From contig CAILIB010000011.1 in the NCBI GenBank assembly GCA_903834195.1, positions 1 through 36,427 of the forward strand: 36,427 nt of DNA. The letters run 5' to 3'. This document shows positions 19,800-27,510 of the stretch, piece after piece. A program made the translations under genes and the position numbers. Below the pieces are notes generated by a model that was given only the letters and a program-made list of their open reading frames with translations, made no database searches and was not told the DNA's origin. Source of the DNA: an uncultured Candidatus Berkelbacteria bacterium. GTDB lineage: Bacteria; Patescibacteriota; UBA1384; CAILIB01. Positions within the stretch are counted from its first letter, which is position 1; each line of letters begins with the position of its first letter.

Positions 19800-20858
19800 C
19801 TAGTTCCCGTCAGTGGTCGTAGTTGTGGTCGGTTCGGTTTTCACCGGTTCTTCTTTGGGTGTTTCGATGCTCTTGATAGGCTCGAACAACTTGCTGATGA
19901 TGGTGTTAATACCGACGGCTTGAGGCAGTCCTTTCTGGCCCATGACCTTAATCAACTCGCGCTGATTTTCCAATTCCATTCTCTTTAATTCGAGTCTGGT
20001 ATAGGCAATGCCAGTTGCTGAAGAAAGGATGGCCGAAGCTTTTGCAGACGCTTGTGCTCGCTCGATTTCTCGGCGGTTTATAGCGCCCTGGGCTTTTTCT
20101 TCAGCTTCAGCTTCCACAATCTTGTCGAGTGATGTCTGAACGCTTGCTTGTGTCCAGGTTACATCGCTCGATATTGTGATCCGACTGAGGATGAGTCCAT
20201 GTGCTTTGCAGAAGTCACCGACTGCTTTTTGCATCGCTGCATTAAGCTCTGGCTTGTTCTTCAGAAGCGCGTAGACGTCGAACTTCCCAGCGGCTGCAAC
20301 GAGTGCGCCAAGGGCAACGGGGCGAATGTCCCGGTCCATGACGGTTTCGAGTGGTTGGCCAGAGAAGGATCCGACGAATAGGGCAGCATTGGCTTCATCT
20401 ACTTGAACGCTACAAGAGACGTCCATGGCGAACGAAGTACTGCCTGCGGTCTCAGCGTGGAACGATTGATTCTTTGCTGTAGAACCTGTTTCGCTCGACG
20501 ATGTCCACTCCCGTGTTACAGGAGCAAGGTTTACGACGATGACGGTGTCCAATGGTGCATAGTGTCCCATGCTGTTTCTGAAACCATCAGAAATCCACTT
20601 GTGGCGGATTTGCACACGTCGTGTGGCAACCTTCTTGTCCTTGAGGAATTGTGAGGTGTACCACTGCTTCTGGTTGCCGGTGTCTTCGTCCAGATGAATG
20701 AAGAAGCCGGTTTCATCGGGTTTGATGGTGACGAATTCGGGTTTGTCAAACGGTCGATGGTCAGTTGATCCTCCACCATCTTCGCCGCCACATCCGACGA
20801 GTGCAAGGCTGAAAAGGAGCGCTGCTGCGCCAGTGACGAAACGGTTGATGGTTTTCAT
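19800..20858 (-). CDS. SPFH/band-7-like lipoprotein
   Basis: Lipobox ALVGCGG. DTVIVVNLAPVTREWTSSS...AMDVSCSVQVDEANAALFVGSFSG...DRDIRPVALGALVAAAGKFD followed by a charged, Ala/Glu-rich helix, as in SPFH proteins. Confidence 0.65.
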   Translation of the reverse strand: MKTINRFVTGAAALLFSLALVGCGGEDGGGSTDHRPFDKPEFVTIKPDETGFFIHLDEDTGNQKQWYTSQFLKDKKVATRRVQIRHKWISDGFRNSMGHYAPLDTVIVVNLAPVTREWTSSSETGSTAKNQSFHAETAGSTSFAMDVSCSVQVDEANAALFVGSFSGQPLETVMDRDIRPVALGALVAAAGKFDVYALLKNKPELNAAMQKAVGDFCKAHGLILSRITISSDVTWTQASVQTSLDKIVEAEAEEKAQGAINRREIERAQASAKASAILSSATGIAYTRLELKRMELENQRELIKVMGQKGLPQAVGINTIISKLFEPIKSIETPKEEPVKTEPTTTTTTDGN

Positions 20859-21169
20859 TTAGTCGTATTCCAAGGATTCTTTGAAAGTTCCGATAATGAC
20901 TTCCGAATTTCAGGAAGCCACATAAGTACAAGTGCGATGACGAGAAATATTCCGCACCAGTCGTAGGCTACGGCAAGACCTGAGTTGTTCGCTTGTTCAA
21001 GACCTTTGGTAAGGTTTGGATCAAACTGCGAAACTGCTTGGTGATTACTGTATACGGTTTGAGCTGGGTGAAAGTGTGTCCATTCTGTAACATATATGTA
21101 CAGAGTGACAAAACATACAATCGACTTTGCGGTGTAGAGAGGCCATTTAGGCTTCGGTTTTCGTGGCAT
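20855..21169 (-). CDS. Small two-TM membrane protein, translationally coupled to the SPFH-like lipoprotein
   Basis: 104 aa, TM SIVCFVTLYIYV and WCGIFLVIALVLMWL; 4-nt ATGA overlap with the next gene. Confidence 0.6.
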   Translation of the reverse strand: MPRKPKPKWPLYTAKSIVCFVTLYIYVTEWTHFHPAQTVYSNHQAVSQFDPNLTKGLEQANNSGLAVAYDWCGIFLVIALVLMWLPEIRKSLSELSKNPWNTTK

Positions 21170-21356
21170 ATGGTATGTGCTCCTGGCGGGGTTGGCCGCA
21201 TGCGGGGTTTCCGCTCAGGTTTTTAGGATTCGGTAACGAATGCTATTCGTTAGTAAGAAGAGTTATAGAAGAATCCCTACAAAAGAGTATATAAAAAATA
21301 ATATTCTCTATATTTATTCATTGCATACATCGTTTACAATCTGTAGAAAATGTGAT

Positions 21357-21376
21357 AATGTACCAAATATTACATT
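21357..21376. promoter_or_regulatory. Candidate operator upstream of the TrmB-family gene
   Basis: AATGTA-N8-TACATT inverted repeat overlapping a possible -10 (GATAAT, 21354-21359). Confidence 0.35.
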
Positions 21377-21409
21377 TTTCTAAAACTGCAGAAAAAAATC
21401 TACAACAAA

Positions 21410-22162
21410 ATGACTACTCAGGACCTTATTTCATTGGGATTACAAGAAAAAGAAGCCGAACTGTATATGGCCTGTATTGAACATGGTCCTAGTAAGGCAA
21501 AAGACATTGCGAAGTACACTTCATTAAATCGAGGTACTACCTATGATCTTGCGCGTTCATTAATGAAAAAGGGTTTATTAAGTACAACCCAAAAGCGTAA
21601 TATTACCCACTTTGTTGCCATGACTCCGAATAAGTATATTCGGCAGTTGGATGCTGAAACTGAGGCTGCACGTGCCCTTATGCCTGCAATTGAGGCGTTG
21701 TTGAAAACTGGGAGTTATCGACCAACGATAAAATTCTTTGAAGGAAGTGAAGGTATAAAACAGGTATACGAAGAAACTCTTAACTGTACGGGTAAGGAGA
21801 TCGTCTGTATGGTTTCGGTTCAGGAAATATTAGATGCTGTAGGAGCAGACTTTCTTAACTATTACACTAAAAAACGTGTTCGCCGTCATATTCACCTGCG
21901 TTGTTTGAAGGATCCTAGTGGTGAAGTAGATGAGTATATTGCTGGGTATTCAAGTGGTACCGATGCACTTGCTCTGCGTGAGGCGTACCTTGGTCCTGAA
22001 GTTATCGATATTGCAGGTAACTTTATGATATTTGATGACACAGTTGCGCTTATGAGTACAAAAAGAGAGAACTTTGGTGTTCTACTTCACTCTCATGAGT
22101 TTGCTGTGATGTTTCGTCACATCTTTAATAGCCTTTGGCTATCGTGTGTTCCTACTGATTAA
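21410..22162 (+). CDS. TrmB-family transcriptional regulator
   Basis: MTTQDLISLGLQEKEAELYMACIEHGPSKAKDIAKYTSLNRGTTYDLARSLMKKGLL winged helix plus TrmB-like C-terminal region. Confidence 0.85.
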   Translation: MTTQDLISLGLQEKEAELYMACIEHGPSKAKDIAKYTSLNRGTTYDLARSLMKKGLLSTTQKRNITHFVAMTPNKYIRQLDAETEAARALMPAIEALLKTGSYRPTIKFFEGSEGIKQVYEETLNCTGKEIVCMVSVQEILDAVGADFLNYYTKKRVRRHIHLRCLKDPSGEVDEYIAGYSSGTDALALREAYLGPEVIDIAGNFMIFDDTVALMSTKRENFGVLLHSHEFAVMFRHIFNSLWLSCVPTD

Positions 22163-22508
22163 ATGCGCTAAGTGAGGAAGTGACGTCAGCTAATGTTGCT
22201 TGAACATCAGTTAGGTTGAGTGTAGAGATTGCATCATTAGCAACCGCTGCTGCTGCTCGTACTGTGGTAGGGGTTGTAGTAGGCGTAGGGGTAGGAGACG
22301 TAGTTGCCGCAGGTGTGTCAGTTGGAGTAGGGGTAGCTGCAGGTGTTGGAGTAGGAGTTACAGATGCAATTGCAACCGGATTGCTGATTGCGTTAGTGGA
22401 CTTAGTGTTACGTGCGCTAAATGAAAAATATCCAATAGTTGTGATCGCCCCGATAACTACAAGCGAAGAAATGGTGAAAAGAAGTTTTGAGTAAGGGTGT
22501 GGTTCCAT
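22152..22508 (-). CDS. Hypothetical membrane-anchored protein with Thr-Pro low-complexity linker
   Basis: TM LLFTISSLVVIGAITTIGYFSF then SVTPTPTPAATPTPTDTPAATTSPTPTPTTTPT. Confidence 0.55.
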   Translation of the reverse strand: MEPHPYSKLLFTISSLVVIGAITTIGYFSFSARNTKSTNAISNPVAIASVTPTPTPAATPTPTDTPAATTSPTPTPTTTPTTVRAAAAVANDAISTLNLTDVQATLADVTSSLSAFNQ

Positions 22509-22510
22509 TT

Positions 22511-23386
22511 TTATTTCGCTAAAGCTGAAATGTTCTGCTGAAGATCAGTTAGAGCATTTTTTAATTCATCTGATTTTGTAAGAATAGCTGCTTGATCTGT
22601 GCTTTGAACTTGCTTCTTTACGCTGTCGTAGGCTTTTCCTGAGTCAGATCCTGATGCATCAAGTTGGTCAATCGCAGTGTTAACTGTCTGGAAATAACTA
22701 CGCAGGCTTACAATATCTGCTTTGATAGTCGAGATGTCGTTTGTAATTGTTTGTATTACCGCAGGATCTGCGCCTGATGTTTGAAGAGTAGGAATGATTG
22801 CTTCTACTTTTGTAATTGCAGCAGTTACTTTATCTAGTGCTGGTAAGCCAGATGTGGCAATTTTTGATTTATATGTTTCAAGGTGTTGCTTTTCTTGTGT
22901 AACTACGGCCTGTTTGCATGCTGCGGTTTGGGCAGGTGGTGGTGTTGGAAGTGCAGTTGTTGAAGCGACTTTCAAAGCATCGTCTTGTTTTTCTAAATCA
23001 GAAATCTTTTGAGTTGTTGCGGCAGTTGCAGCATCTTCAGAATCTGAGTGTGATGAGGTTGATCCGCTCGGTTTTGCCGTAGCTTGTGTTACCGTTTTCT
23101 TGAGTGTATTTAGCTGATCTTCTACGTCCTTCTTTTCTGTTTGGATCTGAGTTAGCGCGTCTTCGGCAGTATGCTTTGCAGCTAGACATGCTGCTGGTAT
23201 TGGAGCAGCAGTAACAGTTCTGGCTTTTACAGGTGCAAACGTGCTTGCTGTGCTACAACCTGTAGCATCGCAACTGGCAGCGATAACAGCATTATTGTAC
23301 TGGCCAATAGAAACAAATACACCAAGAAGTGCAATTGCCCATATCGACACATGTTGGTGTGGCTTAATTTTTGTGTGCAAGCTCAT
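22511..23386 (-). CDS. Hypothetical secreted coiled-coil protein
   Basis: N-terminal TM/signal, long helical segments (LTQIQTEKKDVEDQLNTLKKTVTQ, KISDLEKQDDALK); paired with the upstream TP-rich ORF. Confidence 0.6.
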   Translation of the reverse strand: MSLHTKIKPHQHVSIWAIALLGVFVSIGQYNNAVIAASCDATGCSTASTFAPVKARTVTAAPIPAACLAAKHTAEDALTQIQTEKKDVEDQLNTLKKTVTQATAKPSGSTSSHSDSEDAATAATTQKISDLEKQDDALKVASTTALPTPPPAQTAACKQAVVTQEKQHLETYKSKIATSGLPALDKVTAAITKVEAIIPTLQTSGADPAVIQTITNDISTIKADIVSLRSYFQTVNTAIDQLDASGSDSGKAYDSVKKQVQSTDQAAILTKSDELKNALTDLQQNISALAK

Positions 23387-23446
23387 GGTAATGTTTATAC
23401 AGTTAGTACATTAATGGTAAGTCTGTACTGGTATAAAGTCAAAGTT

Positions 23447-23707
23447 TCACACAGTGAGACCGTCAGAAATCTCAGCCAAAGTAACCTCCATACTTTTTTC
23501 ATTGAGATGAAGTTGCATGTCGAGAGGTCCGACATTGGCATTGAAGATGTGAACATAGCCGCGAACAGTTTCTAAAGTGCGAATGTAGACCACACTAACA
23601 ACTGAATATATGTCGCCCTGCCAGAGTATGTTGTGAATCGTAAAGGCGCGGCGGGCAGGGTCGACCACCATATTGACCTGTACGGGTTGGTTAATAGTTG
23701 CGTGCAT
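23447..23707 (-). CDS. Hypothetical small protein
   Basis: MHATINQPVQVNMVVDPARRAFTIHNILWQGDIYSVV... ATG at 23707 lies 6 nt after a TATAGT -10, so the upstream GTG start in the track is less likely. Confidence 0.6.
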   Translation of the reverse strand: MHATINQPVQVNMVVDPARRAFTIHNILWQGDIYSVVSVVYIRTLETVRGYVHIFNANVGPLDMQLHLNEKSMEVTLAEISDGLTV

Positions 23708-23833
23708 GTGAATACTATACACCGAACGTATACCGAACAGTCAAGGTGTTATAAAAAACAAAAAATTGGGGTAGTGAATATAGATATTCTAGAACCAAAA
23801 AGTACGTAATATGTTCGGTATTTTCTCAAAAAT

Positions 23834-23857
23834 AGTATCGGCCAAGCGACCGATACT
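23834..23857 (-). terminator. Terminator for the 23868-24596 gene
   Basis: Minus strand AGTATCGG-tcgcttgg-CCGATACT followed by aTTTTTga. Confidence 0.7.
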
Positions 23858-23867
23858 GAAATTAGGT

Positions 23868-24596
23868 TTATTTCGTCCAAACGACACCAGGTTCAGGAAT
23901 AAATCCATCCGGAAGAATGTAGGGTTGACCCTGTAGTTCATTACGTAGTGCACACGCAATTTGAAATGCTATTACATTAATTGGTTTTTGCGTATACGAA
24001 AGGGCTCGGGCAACCTTGTTTCGAAGATGTGCAGGGACAGTGTAGTGAACAAATGTACTTTCAGTAACGAGCTGTCCATGTACTCGGACTTTTCGTCTAA
24101 GTTGAGCATTGTAGTCAAGGCACACACGAACTGGTGTAAAGATGTACGGGCTGGTTAAGTACTTTATTGATCGCACGCGTTCATGATCGATGACAAAGTA
24201 CTCATCATGAAGAGGAAAAAATTCGACATTTTCTCCCGTTGAAAAGTGAATCTCGCTGAGAGTAGAGGGTTCAAAGTAATACCCACTTAAGAGTAGTGAG
24301 AGGCTTCCTGCAAAAAGTAAGCTCCGTGACTTTAGTCGTTCAGGTTTTGTGTGCTCACTGTACCACTGACTGCCTGCTTCCTGAGTTGCTATCGTAATTG
24401 CAGCGATTGTTGCAACTATTGCTATACCAGCTGCCACTACTTGCACAGTGATGCCTTCATTTGTGAACCGAACAGTGCGAGTAGTCCAGGCTGAAAGCCC
24501 AAAAATAGCGAAGAATACGAGCAATGCATCTCCAGTGTATCCGCCGATTCGAAGAATATTGTTCAGCTGTGTGTGAATTTTCAGTTTTACTATCAA
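23868..24596 (-). CDS. Hypothetical membrane protein
   Basis: 242 aa with three to four N-terminal TM segments and a soluble C-terminus; adjacent terminator. Confidence 0.6.
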   Translation of the reverse strand: MIVKLKIHTQLNNILRIGGYTGDALLVFFAIFGLSAWTTRTVRFTNEGITVQVVAAGIAIVATIAAITIATQEAGSQWYSEHTKPERLKSRSLLFAGSLSLLLSGYYFEPSTLSEIHFSTGENVEFFPLHDEYFVIDHERVRSIKYLTSPYIFTPVRVCLDYNAQLRRKVRVHGQLVTESTFVHYTVPAHLRNKVARALSYTQKPINVIAFQIACALRNELQGQPYILPDGFIPEPGVVWTK

Positions 24597-24663
24597 TGTT
24601 CACTCCTATGTGTGAGCCTAGCAAGGAGCTACTTTTGAATCTAGTGAAGATGTCTTCGGTAAA

Positions 24664-25077
24664 ATGGAGTACACTGGAGTTATGATGTTTGATTCTCTTT
24701 TTAAAGAAAAACGACGGAGAGAAAAGGTGGTTCGCCAGGCTGATGAGAAAATTGCAGTCTTAGTTCGGCGTCGTGATGATCTTGATTCTGCTCGTCAAAT
24801 GAAGTTGCAGCGGCAAGTTGATTTATGGTCTATTCCACATTTAGACAGTGCCACTGAAGAAGAGTATTTTGTGGTCAGTCGACTGATTGCTGATTTGATT
24901 AAAGAGATCGCGGCTATAGATGAATATATTTCTGATCTTCGACAGGCAAGATATGAATGTGTTGAAGCGAAGAAAACTGAAGAAATTGATCGGTTGCTTG
25001 CTATTGAAGATCCATGGGCCGAAAAGATCAAACTTGGTACTCAAGACGAGGTGCCTCGTCTGGCTGTTTTGCAATAA
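24664..25077 (+). CDS. Hypothetical helical/coiled-coil protein
   Basis: 137 aa, charged and helical, no signal peptide; likely start MMFDSLFKEKRRREK near 24682. Confidence 0.5.
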   Translation: MEYTGVMMFDSLFKEKRRREKVVRQADEKIAVLVRRRDDLDSARQMKLQRQVDLWSIPHLDSATEEEYFVVSRLIADLIKEIAAIDEYISDLRQARYECVEAKKTEEIDRLLAIEDPWAEKIKLGTQDEVPRLAVLQ

Positions 25078-25112
25078 AAAAGTGGAGGCCCGTACTTGGT
25101 ACGAACCTCCAT
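25075..25112. terminator. Terminator between convergent genes
   Basis: AAAAAAgTGGAGGcccGTAC-ttg-GTACgaaCCTCCA; T-tract on the minus strand. Confidence 0.7.
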
Positions 25113-25120
25113 TGGGTGAA

Positions 25121-25576
25121 TTACCCTGAAATGATTGCCATAGCCGCCGCAGCATCTTTGGTCAGGAAGACTTTGTCTGGCGCCCGGTCGAGTAGAAGCG
25201 GGTCGAATTCCCGTCCAGTCATAACGATTGTCTTAGTGTCCGGTTTTGTCGCTATCATTGTTGCGGCGAGTAGAGCATTCCAGAATTCTATGGCCGCTCC
25301 GTCACTTTCTTCCACGACGAATGGATGTTCGTTAATCACAATGATGTCGAACTCCATTTCCATTCTGCGGTAACTTACGGCTACGTGCTCAACTTGTGAT
25401 GTAATTACTCCTTCGGTATGGTCGTTGATCAACCCACTTTTGAAGAGAAAATCGAGTGGTGGGAGGTTATCTGTGACGACATGGGTGTAGGCAGTGTCGT
25501 CATGCCATTTAGCAGGATTGATCAAGTTGATTATCGCCTGGCCATTGCTATCAATAAATAGTACGTTAGGTTTCAT
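25121..25576 (-). CDS. Hypothetical protein, possibly a degenerate receiver-like fold
   Basis: MKPNVLFIDSNGQAIINLINP...DIIVINEHPF...TIVMTGREFDPLLL...KVFLTKDAAAAMAII has alternating beta/alpha character reminiscent of receivers but no clear phospho-acceptor set. Confidence 0.45.
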   Translation of the reverse strand: MKPNVLFIDSNGQAIINLINPAKWHDDTAYTHVVTDNLPPLDFLFKSGLINDHTEGVITSQVEHVAVSYRRMEMEFDIIVINEHPFVVEESDGAAIEFWNALLAATMIATKPDTKTIVMTGREFDPLLLDRAPDKVFLTKDAAAAMAIISG

Positions 25577-25672
25577 GTTCTCCGTGCGCAATTTCCCTGA
25601 AATTGTTTGGGTGCGCTTGGTTTGTATATACCAGATAATGAGTAATTAATCAATGATACAAGCCTATAATCA

Positions 25673-25701
25673 TTGTTTAATTGAAATAATTCTGCTAAGA
25701 T
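25673..25701 (+). promoter_or_regulatory. Promoter of the leader ORF/MFS transcription unit
   Basis: TTGTTT (25673-25678), 17-bp spacer, TGc-extended -10 TAAGAT (25696-25701), 9 nt before the leader ATG. Confidence 0.55.
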
Positions 25702-25710
25702 CAGCTAACC

Positions 25711-25830
25711 ATGAAACATATCTGGCAACCTACAACTCGTCCGATGATTGATGAAGTCGCGCTTACAGTGCTCGGCTCATATTCACGTACCAGTAGGTTT
25801 AGCCAAGGTGGTTTTACACGTCTCAGATAG
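25711..25830 (+). CDS. Putative 39-aa regulatory leader peptide upstream of the MFS transporter
   Basis: ATG 25711 to TAG 25828-25830: MKHIWQPTTRPMIDEVALTVLGSYSRTSRFSQGGFTRLR. Lies between its own promoter and an intrinsic terminator. Below the ORF track cutoff. Confidence 0.65.
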   Translation: MKHIWQPTTRPMIDEVALTVLGSYSRTSRFSQGGFTRLR

Positions 25831-25851
25831 TTCTCTTTCTTAGGTAGCAAA

Positions 25852-25885
25852 AGCGTCTTGGCCAAGCCGGCTAAGACGCTTTTTT
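25852..25885 (+). terminator. Intrinsic terminator/attenuator upstream of the MFS gene
   Basis: AGCGTCTTGGCC-aagcc-GGCTAAGACGCT followed by T6. Located after the leader ORF and about 38 nt before the MFS ATG. Confidence 0.85.
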
Positions 25886-25922
25886 AGAGTTTTACTGCGC
25901 TTTGTTCTTTGAGGATTTTGAC

Positions 25923-27098
25923 ATGAAAAAAATATGGTCGGATTCGATTACTCGTTCCTGTGTTATTACTGCTTTACTAAGTAAAGTAGGGGTAACCCTT
26001 GTCTTTGCGTTTTACGCAACATTTTTGCTACACAATGGTCTTAATCAACTAGGTGTTAGTTGGGTAAATTGCGTATTTTTCATCACTTTATTTATCTTTG
26101 AAATTCCTACGGGTGCATTAGCTGATGTAATTGGTTATAAAAAATCGATTGTCATAGCGAGTGTTATTAGCTCAATAGGTATGTTCGTGTACGCTGCTTC
26201 TCATTCGTTTAGTGGTTTTGCACTCGCCGAAGGTTTTGTTGCCTTTGGTGGCACACTCTACAGTGGAGCATTCTCGGCTTGGTTACATAACCAACTTGAG
26301 CGCGAAGGTCGAGTAAACGAGCAACGAAAGATTCTTTCATTAAGTAATATGTGCGATCAGTGTGCATGGCTGATGTGCGGCTTGTTAGGAATACTTTTAA
26401 CAAGATGGGGTGAATTTTTGCCGTTTGTTGTGGGTGGATTTTGCTATCTCATATGTGCTGTCTACACAGGCATAGCAATGAATGAGATAAAAAGTGAAAA
26501 TCAGCCACTCAAAAATGTTTTTTTGAAAGTTCGAGTTGGTATGAAATACGCTCGAACACATCAGGCAATTCGCACACTCTTTCTTGTTTCACTTGTCCAA
26601 ACAGCGGGAATCGTTGGGGTAAATACACAATGGCAGCCGCGCTTTGAGCCTTTACTGCCAAGTCAGATTTGGATTGGTGGATTAAGTGTTCTTATGCCTC
26701 TTGGTGTACTAACTGGTAATTATATTGCTCGTCACCGAGAAATACATGATTCAGGTAAGGTGATAGCGGTATCTGAATTGACGATTGGATTAGGTGTTTT
26801 AGTGGCGGGGTTTTCCCATTCACTTCCACTTATCTTAATTGCGTTCGTGGTGCACGAAGTTGGGCGTGGATTTTATAATCCCGTCAAACAAGCGTTCCTG
26901 AATCGCTGTATTACAGATAGTGAAACCCGTGCAACTGTCATTTCCTGTGAAGCGCTAAGTCGTGACATAGGAGGAATGATTGGTAATCCAATTACTGGTG
27001 CCATTGCACTCCACAGTTCAATTCCGATTACTTGGATGATTTGCGGAGTTGCTATCATTTCTGTCATTGTCGTTATTCCTGGCCGTCTCCGGTGTTAA
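25923..27098 (+). CDS. MFS transporter (putative drug efflux)
   Basis: Multi-TM protein with motif A-like GALADVIGYKKSIVIAS. ATG at 25923 preceded by GAGG, preferred over TTG 25902. Confidence 0.85.
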   Translation: MKKIWSDSITRSCVITALLSKVGVTLVFAFYATFLLHNGLNQLGVSWVNCVFFITLFIFEIPTGALADVIGYKKSIVIASVISSIGMFVYAASHSFSGFALAEGFVAFGGTLYSGAFSAWLHNQLEREGRVNEQRKILSLSNMCDQCAWLMCGLLGILLTRWGEFLPFVVGGFCYLICAVYTGIAMNEIKSENQPLKNVFLKVRVGMKYARTHQAIRTLFLVSLVQTAGIVGVNTQWQPRFEPLLPSQIWIGGLSVLMPLGVLTGNYIARHREIHDSGKVIAVSELTIGLGVLVAGFSHSLPLILIAFVVHEVGRGFYNPVKQAFLNRCITDSETRATVISCEALSRDIGGMIGNPITGAIALHSSIPITWMICGVAIISVIVVIPGRLRC

Positions 27099-27194
27099 CC
27101 TGAGTGGTCATACTTGATTGCCGATCACCTATAATGGGTGGTCGGCATTTTTCGTAGTGTTGTAATTTTAGACGTTTTTCTTGAAACTAGGAGT

Positions 27195-27509
27195 ATGACA
27201 ATTATTGAACAAGAATTTGAAGCTGTTTTTAGTAAGGTAAATGCAAATAAAAATCCTGTAACGATGCAGGAGTACGTTGAGTACCTTGCAGTAATTTCGG
27301 AAGCGGTTGAACGGTGTGAGAAGTTGCTCCTCTATTTAGCAACAAATCCGGATCGCTCGGCAGATATGCTGACGTATTTATTCGAGTATAAACAGCTGAT
27401 TAATTTGCAGCAGACAATATCGGAACGAAAAAGTGAAGCTCGGGCGGCTGAAATTTCAGCAAAAGTGCATCCTCCGAAGAAGTCGCCTTGGTGGAAATTT
27501 GGTGCCTAG
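27195..27509 (+). CDS. Hypothetical small helical protein
   Basis: MTIIEQEFEAVFSKVNANKNPVTMQEYVEYL..., AGGAG Shine-Dalgarno immediately upstream of ATG 27195. Confidence 0.55.
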   Translation: MTIIEQEFEAVFSKVNANKNPVTMQEYVEYLAVISEAVERCEKLLLYLATNPDRSADMLTYLFEYKQLINLQQTISERKSEARAAEISAKVHPPKKSPWWKFGA

Positions 27510-27510
27510 T

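Noticed and set aside
22255-22390. GTAGGGGTAGG-like repetitive DNA (possible CRISPR or tandem repeat)
   Set aside because: Irregular spacing; explained by Thr-Pro codons of the low-complexity linker in the minus-strand ORF 22152-22508.
25188-25230. tRNA T-arm-like string GCGGGTCGAATTCCCGTC
   Set aside because: It lies inside the minus-strand ORF 25121-25576 and no acceptor, D or anticodon arms could be found around it.
25711-25830. Amino-acid biosynthesis-type attenuation (Trp or Arg leader)
   Set aside because: One Trp codon only and dispersed Arg codons; the downstream gene is a transporter, not a biosynthetic operon. Kept as a weaker alternative to drug-dependent stalling.
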